Virus record (IMG/VR): IMGVR_UViG_3300023184_000081
Location: 16,242 to 80,241 of that record
DNA from: a virus
Strand: one strand, 5' to 3'
Length of the DNA: 64,000 nt
Shown here: one piece after another, positions 57,399 through 64,000 of the stretch
Layout of the letters: each line of letters starts with the position of its first letter
Numbering within the stretch: the first letter of the stretch is position 1
The notes under the pieces: model-generated
What the model was told of the DNA's origin: nothing
The model's database searches: none
Seen by the model: only the letters and a program-made list of their open reading frames with translations
Position numbers and translations under genes: made by a program

Positions 57399-58090
57399 GC
57401 AGAATCCATGTGAGAGGACAGATGGGTGTTCAGATTCTTCAAGTGGCAGTGGGACTGTCGAAGGAGTCTGATAAAGATACAGATGATTGTGTTATCTGTA
57501 TCAATAACGAAAAGACAGAAGTTCTTTCGTCCGAGAAATTATCTAATCAATTGCATCATGTGTTCGACGCTAAATGCAGAGTCATAGATATAGACTCCAA
57601 AGATAAGACTCCATATTGGGTCGAGGGTGCAGCAACTTCTATCTTTGAGAACAGAGATAATATATTCAAATATCTTGTTCCACGATTCGATATGATAGAA
57701 AAATTATTTCCTATTCAGCTTCCTGCAGTTCATATCAGAGGGAAAGATAAGAATGTAGCGTCTATCGAATCGTGTAGAAAACTTTTAGCCATGGCTGGAT
57801 CGGACGCTGTAATTTATACAGACGATAAAGAGAAAGCCAAAGAAGTATCACCAGAACATAAAGTAAGTCAAAACGAATTGGACATTGATGACTGGATTGA
57901 TATGTATAATTCCGCGATTATATACGCTGCGCCTTCTGCATTTATCATGAGCATGCTTTTGTTCAATCCTCATAAGACGATGGTCTTTATGAATGAAGAA
58001 ATGTGCGACGGGGAATATCCTGCATCGGCCGGAGATTTTCTATTCCTCAGAGAAGCTATGAAATTTTGTCCGAATGTGTCTATTGTCTAA
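57395..58090 (+). CDS. fucosyltransferase-like (GT11-type) protein
   Basis: 231 aa. IHVRGQMGVQILQVAVGLS at the start is like the GN-x-LFQ opening of alpha-1,2-fucosyltransferases; VHIRGKDKNVAS corresponds to the HxRRGD motif, and YNSAIIYAAPSAFIMSMLL to the C-terminal sugar-nucleotide loop. The key HxRRGD is altered, so donor use is uncertain. Confidence 0.65.
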   Translation: MSRIHVRGQMGVQILQVAVGLSKESDKDTDDCVICINNEKTEVLSSEKLSNQLHHVFDAKCRVIDIDSKDKTPYWVEGAATSIFENRDNIFKYLVPRFDMIEKLFPIQLPAVHIRGKDKNVASIESCRKLLAMAGSDAVIYTDDKEKAKEVSPEHKVSQNELDIDDWIDMYNSAIIYAAPSAFIMSMLLFNPHKTMVFMNEEMCDGEYPASAGDFLFLREAMKFCPNVSIV

Positions 58091-58091
58091 T

Positions 58092-58931
58092 ATGAAAATA
58101 AAAGATCTTGAGAGTATATTCAAAAGCTCTGCTAAATCTGCAGATAAGCTACAGGGATTCGTTCCTGATATGCATATCGATCGGGCGCAAAAGGCGCATG
58201 AAGCTCAACTGCAACGTAGAGAAAAACACGGACACAAAACTGAATATTCCAAAAAGTTCGATGAAGAAGGAATTGTAGTCATTCCGAATTTCATGAGCGA
58301 TATGACTGGATTTGTAGAGGAGATTGAAAAGTTTCCTATCGCTGAGAATAAGAATGAACATAATTTACTTTTCGGTGAACCAAGACCTTGGATTCAATCT
58401 CGAGATGATGATGGTTCTCGTCTATACAATATCGTCATGGACTGTCATGCTCTACACACTCTAGACCCACAATTCAAACAAAATACATTCGTTCAGCGTC
58501 TACAGAATAGCCCAGATAATAATGATGTGCAGAAAATTATGCACATGGATACGTTCTTTCCGACTGTTAAATTTTGGTTCTTTCCTCAAGATGTAACAAT
58601 AGATGATGGTCCATTCTGTTATGTGCCAAAATCAAATATTCTTACAGATAAAAGAAAAGAGTGGATGCGAAAACAGTGGGAAGATATTATTGACGGTAAG
58701 GTAGATCCACGAAGAACATATGGTCATGCAGAGGGGTCTCTACGTGTATTCGATGAAGAATTAATTGAGATGGGATTCGATCCAGAATGTAAAGTATATC
58801 CAGTCAAAGCGAATACATTAGTGATCGCTAACACGTTTGGATTCCACGCTCGCGGAGAGGTATCTAATACAGTGATCCGTCAAGCAATTCATGGGTCGAT
58901 CAGATTGTCGAAACCGTTCGAAATTTTCTGA
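58092..58931 (+). CDS. PhyH-like 2-oxoglutarate Fe(II) oxygenase
   Basis: 279 aa from ATG 58092, just after the previous stop; ATG 58074 is an in-frame alternative. MHMDTFFPTVKFWFF gives HxD; DGPFCYVPKSN and ANTFGFHARGEV with distal His, then RQAIHGSIRLS, complete the phytanoyl-CoA dioxygenase (PhyH) pattern. It hydroxylates a small molecule, lipid or sugar. Second oxygenase of the window, unrelated in sequence to the TET/JBP one. Confidence 0.85.
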   Translation: MKIKDLESIFKSSAKSADKLQGFVPDMHIDRAQKAHEAQLQRREKHGHKTEYSKKFDEEGIVVIPNFMSDMTGFVEEIEKFPIAENKNEHNLLFGEPRPWIQSRDDDGSRLYNIVMDCHALHTLDPQFKQNTFVQRLQNSPDNNDVQKIMHMDTFFPTVKFWFFPQDVTIDDGPFCYVPKSNILTDKRKEWMRKQWEDIIDGKVDPRRTYGHAEGSLRVFDEELIEMGFDPECKVYPVKANTLVIANTFGFHARGEVSNTVIRQAIHGSIRLSKPFEIF

Positions 58932-59197
58932 TGTATGATTTTTTCATTACAGACTATAGAAGCCACAAATTACGGTTCATATTTGAATCTATTGCTTGGT
59001 TGATTTCTATCGGTTGTTGCATCGCAATGGCAGTAACAGTTCCGAATCCTCCGCTACTGATTCTCTATCCAATATGGATGACAGGCTGCGTAATCACAGC
59101 TGGATGCTCTTATTCTCGCGGATCGTTTTGGCTTTTCGCTAATTATATTATTCTAACACTGATAGATTCTGTTGGACTTATAAGGATGATGCTATGA
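58931..59197 (+). CDS. small three-helix membrane protein
   Basis: 88 aa. Helices FIFESIAWLISIGCCIAMA, LLILYPIWMTGCVITAGC and WLFANYIILTLIDSVGLI. Overlaps both neighbours (TGATG, ATGA). Could be a transporter-like helper of the metabolic genes next to it. Confidence 0.7.
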   Translation: MYDFFITDYRSHKLRFIFESIAWLISIGCCIAMAVTVPNPPLLILYPIWMTGCVITAGCSYSRGSFWLFANYIILTLIDSVGLIRMML

Positions 59198-60066
59198 GTT
59201 TATTCAATTCTCGTTATCCGATCGTATGCGCTCCAATGAATCAGGTGAGTGACGCAAGATTAGCTGTGGCATGTAATAAAGCTGGAATCATTCCGAGTCT
59301 AGTAACAAATCATCAAATAGAAAAACAACTAAAAGAATATCGTGATTTTTGTCCGAATGGAGATATAATTTTATCTAGCAATTTGATGAATGCGACGATT
59401 ATCAATGGATTCGAAGGACTCATTGCGCTCTTAAAAGATTATAGAGTATCACATATACAGTTGTTGAAAATCTTAAACGATACTGAATTTAAAATGTTGG
59501 AAAGAATTCTAGATAACAATATTAAGGTAATATTTAAATCTCTAGAACCAATGCAATTAGCAGAGATGCAACCTTACTATGATGCAATAGATTTAAAAAG
59601 CCCAGACGCTGCATCCAGAGTGATACATACAGGTCAAACAACGATGGAAAGATTCTTAGAACAGAAAGCCACAAATCCGGATATTCCCATTATCGTGACT
59701 GGAGGGATATCCACATCTGCAGATATTAAAATGTATCTAGACGCAGGTGCAGAAGCAGTGGGATTAGGAACAATGTTCGCTCTCTCTAAAGAGTCTGCAA
59801 TACATCCTTATAAGAAAATGGAGATGATAAGAAAATCTTTCAGTGATGTTACATCTGTTAGAACTAACTTGAATTTTGGAAAGAATCGTATGAACGCGAT
59901 CGTATTTTCAGAGACGCCAGATACAGATGGAAATAATACAGAAGGATTAATACTGGGAAGAGATACAACGGATCGTGGATTACTCTTTGCAGGAAAAGCT
60001 CTAGATAACATCACTGCAATAGAATCCGTTCAAACAATTGTCGATAGACTCACGAAGGAGTTATAA
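59194..60066 (+). CDS. nitronate monooxygenase/TIM-barrel flavoprotein-like
   Basis: 290 aa. YPIVCAPMNQVSDARL at the start and PIIVTGGISTSADIKMYLDAGAEAVGLGTMF near residues 168-195 are the N-terminal and FMN-phosphate-binding signatures of the nitronate monooxygenase / IMP-dehydrogenase-like barrels. Substrate unknown; unusual in a phage. It follows the membrane protein by ATGA overlap. Confidence 0.8.
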   Translation: MSLFNSRYPIVCAPMNQVSDARLAVACNKAGIIPSLVTNHQIEKQLKEYRDFCPNGDIILSSNLMNATIINGFEGLIALLKDYRVSHIQLLKILNDTEFKMLERILDNNIKVIFKSLEPMQLAEMQPYYDAIDLKSPDAASRVIHTGQTTMERFLEQKATNPDIPIIVTGGISTSADIKMYLDAGAEAVGLGTMFALSKESAIHPYKKMEMIRKSFSDVTSVRTNLNFGKNRMNAIVFSETPDTDGNNTEGLILGRDTTDRGLLFAGKALDNITAIESVQTIVDRLTKEL

Positions 60067-60067
60067 T

Positions 60068-60508
60068 ATGAAATATGTAGAAATGCATCGAAGAAGCCTG
60101 GCTAAAACAATCACAGTTCGTGTGTGTTTCACACTGAGTCATCTGTTGAACGGCTTTATCGTGATGGGAACATTCGCAGCTGCAGCACAAATCGCATCAA
60201 TCGCAACACTGATCAATATGTTCCTATTTTGGGCACATGAGAGAACGTGGAATTGGTTTCAGTGGAACAGAAAGCCAGAGATAGACGATAAATTCTTCAA
60301 AGATGGTCATCCGAGAACGATAAGCAAATCTGTAACATGGAGATTATTGATAACTGCATCTAACTTTCTGATACCATATCTGTTGACGGGATCGATCGGA
60401 AAGGCACTCGCATTCCTCACACTCGCAACGATCTTCAACGTCATTATATACTATACGCACGAGAGAGTCTGGAATCGATTTTCCTGGGCTAAGACAATAA
60501 GAGAATAA
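60068..60508 (+). CDS. DUF2061-type membrane protein, two repeats
   Basis: 146 aa from ATG 60068 (GGAGTTATAAT). Two DUF2061-like units: RSLAKTITVRVCFTLSHLL...HERTWNWFQW and KSVTWRLLITASNFLIPYL...HERVWNRFSW, each ending in the HERxWNxF box. Four membrane segments. Function unknown. Confidence 0.85.
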   Translation: MKYVEMHRRSLAKTITVRVCFTLSHLLNGFIVMGTFAAAAQIASIATLINMFLFWAHERTWNWFQWNRKPEIDDKFFKDGHPRTISKSVTWRLLITASNFLIPYLLTGSIGKALAFLTLATIFNVIIYYTHERVWNRFSWAKTIRE

Positions 60509-60513
60509 ATTCG

Positions 60514-61098
60514 TTATGGTTCTTTTAATAAAAATCCAAGCCTATCTTCTGCAGGACTAGAATAAAACTCATCACGCCAAATAGGTATAATAGTGATAGC
60601 ATCATGATTAGCAAAGTCATCATTATATCTAAAATGCACCTCAATTACCCTATTGCCTATCACTTCTACATTGAACCATTCGTATCTATTCGCAACAGCT
60701 TGCAGTATTTCGGGCAATGTAAATATATCGTCAATCTTTGTCCACCGACTAAATCTGTTCAGTCGCATCGGATCATTTCTAAACCCCTCAACTGCAAGTG
60801 TCTGTTTCCCCCAATTATAATCAAAACTTAAATGACGTCCAGTGAATATCTCACACCAGAAATATCCATCTGGAATGGAATCTGAATCCAGATATTGTAT
60901 TGTAGCACCAATACTCATCGATCGTAGATTCATAATAGGACGCACTATATACTGACCAGGAACAGATGGAGATATACCCGCAGGACCGCATGTATAATCT
61001 AATTTTTTTGCCAAGATTAGTTTATCCATACACCAAAGATCATCTGTGGCTATGCTATTGAATACATGTGTATCATCAATTTGAGGTATAGTAGTCAT
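60514..61098 (-). CDS. conserved phage protein of unknown function
   Basis: 194 aa from the internal ATG at 61098; the longer frame adds a hydrophobic stretch that has no ribosome site. DDLWCMDKLILAKKLDYTCG and QYIVRPIMNLRSMSIGA are reminiscent of proteins seen in several marine phages; VEVIGNRVIEVHFRYND later. Soluble, alpha/beta. Convergent with the DUF2061 gene. Confidence 0.7.
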   Translation of the reverse strand: MTTIPQIDDTHVFNSIATDDLWCMDKLILAKKLDYTCGPAGISPSVPGQYIVRPIMNLRSMSIGATIQYLDSDSIPDGYFWCEIFTGRHLSFDYNWGKQTLAVEGFRNDPMRLNRFSRWTKIDDIFTLPEILQAVANRYEWFNVEVIGNRVIEVHFRYNDDFANHDAITIIPIWRDEFYSSPAEDRLGFLLKEP

Positions 61099-61124
61099 TT
61101 TAATTATATAGAGGAAAGAAAAGA

Positions 61125-61349
61125 ATGAAAGCCAAGAAAAGCGCAGTAGGATTGAATTCTGATAACGAGACGAGCAGATCAATACGCATAGGAATATCAA
61201 AAGCGATGCCTAGTGCAACGACCATAACAAATGCGTATAGGAAAGCAAAAGAAAATGATCCAACAATACAGTATAGAATGACAGTGAGCGAATGGAGAAA
61301 AGGATATCTACGGTCGCTAAAGAAAGCCAAGAAACGCAAGGAACAATAA
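61125..61349 (+). CDS. small very basic protein
   Basis: 74 aa, ATG 61125 with GAGGAAAG upstream; divergent from the 61098 gene. Ends in KGYLRSLKKAKKRKEQ; candidate nucleic-acid binder. It ends at a hairpin shared with the convergent gene. Confidence 0.6.
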   Translation: MKAKKSAVGLNSDNETSRSIRIGISKAMPSATTITNAYRKAKENDPTIQYRMTVSEWRKGYLRSLKKAKKRKEQ

Positions 61350-61362
61350 AACATTCCTTGCG
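61335..61362. terminator. hairpin between convergent genes
   Basis: Perfect 9-bp stem CGCAAGGAA / TTCCTTGCG with a 10-nt loop. Read on the minus strand it is followed by TTTCTTGGC, so it most likely terminates the 61606 gene; the plus side lacks a T tract. Confidence 0.6.
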
Positions 61363-61372
61363 TCAGATCATA

Positions 61373-61606
61373 TTAACTCGTAGGACCACTGACAAATTTA
61401 TTCAATTCCTCAGCCTTAGCAATAATCTCAGCAGAAGAAGGAAATGTAGGCATAGTAGGATACGGAAGAGTTCCACGATTAGAATCATTCAGCTTGCAAT
61501 GATATTCATCGCTTAGGTTATTGCGCATTTCATAGATGGGCTGAGAAAGGATTTCTCTAGCCAACTGAAGTAGATCAAATCGAATTTCATACGGGGTTTT
61601 ACTCAT
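61373..61606 (-). CDS. small conserved phage protein
   Basis: 77 aa on the reverse strand. SKTPYEIRFDLLQLAREIL and PSSAEIIAKAEELNKFVS are the two helices conserved in hypothetical proteins of T4-like marine phages as I recall them. AGGAGAACACACT is its ribosome site. A late octamer lies 124 bp upstream on the same strand. Confidence 0.8.
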   Translation of the reverse strand: MSKTPYEIRFDLLQLAREILSQPIYEMRNNLSDEYHCKLNDSNRGTLPYPTMPTFPSSAEIIAKAEELNKFVSGPTS

Positions 61607-61729
61607 AGTGTGTTCTCCTGTGTGATGTTACTGTGTGTTATGCAACAAAATTGCTGCATACAATTATATAGGGGAAAGAGAGTCGAATTGTGGTAGAAGC
61701 CAAGAATAATGCGATAGAGAAAAAGCCAG

Positions 61730-61737
61730 TATTTATA
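61730..61737 (-). promoter_or_regulatory. late promoter TATAAATA (reverse strand)
   Basis: Exact octamer on the minus strand; the only gene it can serve is 61373-61606. Confidence 0.6.
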
Positions 61738-61761
61738 GGGTTTTTCTGCTAGGTATATGCC

Positions 61762-61790
61762 TTGACAATTAGCCAGAAGGAGCGCATAAT
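61762..61790 (+). promoter_or_regulatory. early promoter, near-leaderless start
   Basis: TTGACA (61762-61767), 17-bp spacer starting ATTAGCC, CATAAT (61785-61790). ATG 61800 follows the -10 box by 10 nt. Confidence 0.85.
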
Positions 61791-61799
61791 AGCTGTATA

Positions 61800-62003
61800 A
61801 TGCTTAGATACACTGCTACGATCATCACCCTTCTGGGAGCTCTCGCGACTGCGTTCCGCTGCGATCCGCTCAACATCTATCTGCTCAACGTCGGAACGAT
61901 GCTGTTCCTGATATATTCCTTTAAACTCAAAGACTTATCGCTCATCATAGTGAACAGCGGTCTGCTCCTGATATATGCTGTCGGGCTGCTCGTAACCCCT
62001 TGA
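61800..62003 (+). CDS. 67-aa membrane protein
   Basis: Hydrophobic throughout (YTATIITLLGALATAF, YLLNVGTMLFLIYSF, SLIIVNSGLLLIYAVGLL), probably three helices, with no Shine-Dalgarno and a predicted leader of about 3 nt. First unit of the packed early region. Confidence 0.65.
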   Translation: MLRYTATIITLLGALATAFRCDPLNIYLLNVGTMLFLIYSFKLKDLSLIIVNSGLLLIYAVGLLVTP

Positions 62004-62018
62004 TTCCTAACGAGAAAA
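61992..62018 (+). repeat. 27-bp repeat, copy 1
   Basis: Matches 62279-62305 at 24 of 27 positions. Both start GTAACCC, end TAACGAGAAAA and lie at or just after the end of a small gene. Confidence 0.6.
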
Positions 62019-62026
62019 CATATGCC

Positions 62027-62055
62027 TTGACAATTAGGCATTTCGCGTATATAAT
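62027..62055 (+). promoter_or_regulatory. early promoter before 62088
   Basis: TTGACA (62027-62032), 17-bp spacer starting ATTAGGC, TATAAT (62050-62055); leader with AAAGGAA. Confidence 0.85.
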
Positions 62056-62087
62056 AACTGTGTCAAATATGAAAAAGGAATCAAAAA

Positions 62088-62276
62088 ATGTTTAAAGTAA
62101 CAATTACCGACGAATTTGAAGAACAAATTGTTTTGAGCGTAGATAACGCTAAGGCTCTTTTAAAGTTAATTAAAGAATACACCAGCACCAAGAGCTTAGA
62201 TTCTACCCCGATATACTCCATCCTCACGGAGCTAGACGAAGAATATTACAATAACCGCGGATTTTATATGGGTTGA
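62088..62276 (+). CDS. 62-aa acidic protein
   Basis: MFKVTITDEFEEQIVL, helix KALLKLIKEYTST, ends with Gly. AAAAGGAATCAAAAA is the ribosome site. Function unknown; strongly expressed by promoter quality. Confidence 0.7.
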   Translation: MFKVTITDEFEEQIVLSVDNAKALLKLIKEYTSTKSLDSTPIYSILTELDEEYYNNRGFYMG

Positions 62277-62278
62277 TT

Positions 62279-62305
62279 GTAACCCATTGATTAATAACGA
62301 GAAAA
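62279..62305 (+). repeat. 27-bp repeat, copy 2
   Basis: Second copy of the 61992 repeat, three base differences, directly after the 62-aa gene. Confidence 0.6.
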
Positions 62306-62313
62306 GAAGCAGA

Positions 62314-62442
62314 ATGAAGAAACCCCTTAAGAATCAAAAGGTTAACGCTACACTCCAGTATCTCCGGAGATTCCCTGACGTGCAGACGTGGTTGAAGCCG
62401 CTGACAATAATAAAGCAAAAGAAGCCCAAAAAAGCCTTGTAA
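62314..62442 (+). CDS. 42-aa basic protein
   Basis: ATG 62314. MKKPLKNQKVNATLQYLRRF...KQKKPKKAL, strongly basic. Its final codons GCC TTG TAA form the -35 box of the next promoter. Confidence 0.5.
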   Translation: MKKPLKNQKVNATLQYLRRFPDVQTWLKPLTIIKQKKPKKAL

Positions 62443-62465
62443 ATTAGGCCAATGAGCGTTATACT
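62437..62465 (+). promoter_or_regulatory. early promoter, leaderless start
   Basis: TTGTAA (62437-62442), 17-bp spacer, TATACT (62460-62465). ATG 62472 is 7 nt after the -10 box. Confidence 0.8.
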
Positions 62466-62471
62466 GGTTGT

Positions 62472-62642
62472 ATGATAAATAAAAAGATTACAAGACTCCA
62501 CAAGCTGGCTCTCAAAGCGGCTGTTGCGCGTGACAAGTTCGAGGAAGCACTGGCCAAGGCGCAGCGCGAACGCAACTGGGTCGACATCTGCATCGCCGAA
62601 GGGATCGATCCCCAAGCAAATGCAGGTGACTGGATGTGTTGA
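62472..62642 (+). CDS. 56-aa protein, GC-rich, leaderless start
   Basis: ATGATAAATAAA start (MINKK), then KLALKAAVARDKFEEALAKA, a charged helix, and WVDICIAEGIDPQANAGD. There is no later in-frame ATG except two codons before the stop, so translation must begin at the mRNA 5' end. Codon use is GC-rich after the first codons. Confidence 0.65.
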   Translation: MINKKITRLHKLALKAAVARDKFEEALAKAQRERNWVDICIAEGIDPQANAGDWMC

Positions 62643-62683
62643 TAAGCCTTGACAATTAGCCACAAATACTCTATAATAGCTGT
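62642..62683 (+). repeat. 42-bp exact direct repeat holding a promoter, copy 1
   Basis: Identical to 62935-62976; each copy includes a whole early promoter from the upstream stop codon to about +5. Confidence 0.9.
62649..62677 (+). promoter_or_regulatory. early promoter, leaderless start
   Basis: TTGACA (62649-62654), 17-bp spacer starting ATTAGCC, TATAAT (62672-62677). ATG 62684 is 7 nt after the -10 box. Confidence 0.88.
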
Positions 62684-62938
62684 ATGATAAATAAAATGAT
62701 AAAAGGAACTGAAATGGAATTGTTTGTATTGTTGGGTGATATTGATAACCAATTGGAGTGTCTGGGTGTTTACGAATCACGTGAAGCGGCTGTCGCTGCA
62801 GCGCGCACTGCGAAGTATTTGGATGATCCCGATATCCAAGATTTCGTGATTGAGCGTCGCGTGGTGGGTGCAACCCCGAAGTGGGGGTTCATGGAAGACT
62901 TCCGCGAAGTCCTCGATCTGGGTGCGTATACAAAATAA
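62684..62938 (+). CDS. 84-aa acidic protein
   Basis: ATG 62684 at the predicted mRNA 5' end (MINKMIKGTEM), or ATG 62714 (MELFVLLGDID) which has AAAAGGAACTGAA. Body LECLGVYESREAAVAAARTA and VIERRVVGATPKWGF. The two starts might both be used. Confidence 0.7.
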   Translation: MINKMIKGTEMELFVLLGDIDNQLECLGVYESREAAVAAARTAKYLDDPDIQDFVIERRVVGATPKWGFMEDFREVLDLGAYTK

Positions 62939-62976
62939 GCCTTGACAATTAGCCACAAATACTCTATAATAGCTGT
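62935..62976 (+). repeat. 42-bp exact direct repeat holding a promoter, copy 2
   Basis: Second identical copy, 293 bp downstream of copy 1, flanking the 84-aa gene. Confidence 0.9.
62942..62970 (+). promoter_or_regulatory. early promoter of the Lys/Ala-rich protein
   Basis: TTGACA (62942-62947), 17-bp spacer, TATAAT (62965-62970). This copy has a normal leader (GAGAAAGAAACTAT) before ATG 63001. Confidence 0.88.
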
Positions 62977-62999
62977 TCAATAACTGAGAAAGAAACTAT

Positions 63000-63491
63000 A
63001 TGAAAAACACTACGAAAACCGCAACACAAAAGGCCCTCGAGTTCAAGCGTCAGGAGCTGAAGGATATCAAAGCGACCGCGAAGCGTGCCCAGTCGCAGCT
63101 GAAGAAGGACGTCGCGGAGCTCCGTTACGAGCTGAAGACGCTGCGTGCGAACGTCAAGGCTGACAAGGCTATCGTTCGCGATCAGCGCAAGCAGGCTGTT
63201 ATCGATCGCAAAGCTGCGCGCAAAGCGGCCCGTGACGATCTTATCGCGGCTCGCATGCAAAAGCGCGGCGAGCGTGTGCTCAAAGCGAGCGATCGCCTGA
63301 ATGCGCGGTCGGAGAAAGCCGCAGAACGTGCAGCGAAGAAGGCCGCGCGTATCGATGCGATCCAAGCGAAACTGGATGCTCTGAAGAATCCGGTCGGCAT
63401 CAACGCGAAGAAAGCTGCGAAGAAGCCGAGCAAAGTCACGATCGTCAATCCGTTGGCGGCTCTTGACGCAGCGATGAAGAAGGCGGCCTAA
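63000..63491 (+). CDS. Lys/Ala-rich, histone-H1-like basic protein
   Basis: 163 aa, nominal frame from 63000; ATG within the first codons (AAACTATATG). Extremely rich in Lys, Ala and Arg (RKAARKAARDDLIAARM, AAERAAKKAARIDAIQA, KNPVGINAKKAAKKPSK), helical with few hydrophobic residues, like eukaryotic-H1-type bacterial nucleoid proteins. GC-rich codons. Strong early promoter. May coat or compact DNA early in infection; inference. Confidence 0.75.
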   Translation: MKNTTKTATQKALEFKRQELKDIKATAKRAQSQLKKDVAELRYELKTLRANVKADKAIVRDQRKQAVIDRKAARKAARDDLIAARMQKRGERVLKASDRLNARSEKAAERAAKKAARIDAIQAKLDALKNPVGINAKKAAKKPSKVTIVNPLAALDAAMKKAA

Positions 63492-63568
63492 CCCCTTGTT
63501 TTATATGACTATTTGCAACCCCTTGATTACATTGGAGATTTTCTTTTCACAATAAGCCAAGAAAAGCC

Positions 63569-63597
63569 TTGTATATTAGGTGAGTCCGCGTTATACT
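63569..63597 (+). promoter_or_regulatory. early promoter, leaderless start
   Basis: TTGTAT (63569-63574), 17-bp spacer starting ATTAGG, TATACT (63592-63597). ATG 63604 is 7 nt after the -10 box. Confidence 0.8.
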
Positions 63598-63603
63598 GGT
63601 TGC

Positions 63604-64000
63604 ATGATAAATAAACAAGTGAGCGTAGCGAATATGAAGATCGACTTCTGTAAGACCACTGGCAAGTTTCTTGGTTTCATCGACGGGAAACTGATCACGA
63701 AATCCAAGAGTAAAAAGCGCGTGGAGCGTATCTGCCGCGAACACTCAGCTGGAACGGAGTTCGTGACGGGTTCCACCAACGACAGCCGCTTCGGAATCAA
63801 CGAACGATTCGACTTCGTCGGTGACCTCGTCACGATGGTTTCAAATAAGACGTCGGCTTCAGCGATTATCACTGGCGAGGGTGGGTTGGGTAAGACCTAC
63901 ACCGTCGTCAAGACGCTGGAAGCGAACGGTCTGGAAGACGCGAGCAACCTGATGGAAGCGGAAGACGAAGACGAAATCATGGAACGCGACGATAAGCAGT
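63604..64000 (+). CDS. P-loop ATPase-like protein, cut by right edge
   Basis: Open frame of 132 codons to the window end. It begins ATGATAAATAAA (MINKQ) like two of its neighbours, then VGDLVTMVSNKTSASAIITGEG and Walker A GEGGLGKTYTVVK at about residues 95-107, then an acidic stretch EAEDEDEIMERDD. ATPase of AAA type, function unknown. ATG 63634 is an alternative start. GC-rich codons. Confidence 0.75.
   Translation, partial: MINKQVSVANMKIDFCKTTGKFLGFIDGKLITKSKSKKRVERICREHSAGTEFVTGSTNDSRFGINERFDFVGDLVTMVSNKTSASAIITGEGGLGKTYTVVKTLEANGLEDASNLMEAEDEDEIMERDDKQ

Noticed and set aside
61100-61354. Reverse-strand 84-aa hydrophobic ORF
   Set aside because: Overlaps the better-supported plus-strand basic gene (good ribosome site); the minus-strand gene start is placed at 61098 instead.
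1-64000. CRISPR array, integrase, transposase or rRNA
   Set aside because: No regularly spaced repeat array, no recombinase motifs, no rRNA sequence noticed.

Overview
The window is one continuous stretch of a large tailed-phage genome of the T4-like myovirus group. The evidence is a T4-type replication set: family B DNA polymerase gp43, UvsX recombinase, gp41 helicase, gp61 primase, gp30-type ligase and the Rnh 5'-3' exonuclease. Alongside it are ThyX, NrdA/NrdB and dCMP deaminase, T4-late-type TATAAATA promoters, and a large tRNA array with encoded CCA ends. Base composition is AT-rich except in two short GC-rich patches. A TorF-type outer-membrane porin gene and strict TTGACA-N17-TATAAT promoters suggest a Gram-negative, possibly AT-rich betaproteobacterial, host; this is inference. 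No terminase, capsid, portal or tail-sheath gene was recognised, so the window is only part of the genome.

Layout. 0-2.7 kb: a Cys-repeat protein cut by the left edge, a coiled-coil membrane protein, a holin-like protein and small proteins. 2.7-10 kb: gp43, a PP-loop protein, a membrane protein, uvsX and gp41. 10-23.2 kb: a late block rich in proteins that start with a T4-like capsid-targeting peptide ending in a gp21-type (L/I)xE site (HAD phosphatase-like, DUF6267-like, nuclease-like, a 1191-aa nucleotidyltransferase fusion, a repeat protein). These are followed by two structural-type proteins and a spanin pair in which the outer spanin is nested inside the inner one. 23.2-30.2 kb: gp61, thyX, nrdA, radical SAM, nrdB and a reverse-strand GIY-YIG endonuclease with its own late promoter. 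30.2-34.1 kb: methyltransferase, three glycosyltransferase-like genes and the porin. 34.2-36.96 kb: 25 tRNA genes; counting one of uncertain identity they cover all 20 amino acids. 37-49.6 kb: ligase, dCMP deaminase, phosphoesterases, metalloprotease-like and many small proteins, interrupted by a GC-rich patch and a reverse-strand late nuclease unit. 49.6-52.8 kb: Rnh, a separate initiator-type tRNA directly behind a late promoter, and DUF6433. 52.8-57.2 kb: a probable DNA-base hypermodification island (TET/JBP-like oxygenase, methyltransferase-like, 5-hmU-kinase helical-domain-like, P-loop kinase). 57.4-60.5 kb: sugar/oxygenase genes. 60.5-64 kb: a tightly packed early region in which small genes each carry an almost identical promoter.

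How the parts fit. Early genes are driven by a promoter family with an invariant 17-bp spacer and a conserved ATTAG-like extension. In at least six cases the ATG lies 7 nt after the -10 box, so those mRNAs should be leaderless. The phage also carries an initiator-type tRNA with the C1-A72 mismatch, which is suggestive because leaderless mRNAs depend on initiator tRNA. dCMP deaminase, ThyX and NrdAB supply nucleotides to the T4-type replisome. The oxygenase/kinase island probably modifies bases in the finished DNA. The targeting-peptide proteins are probably packed into the head and injected.
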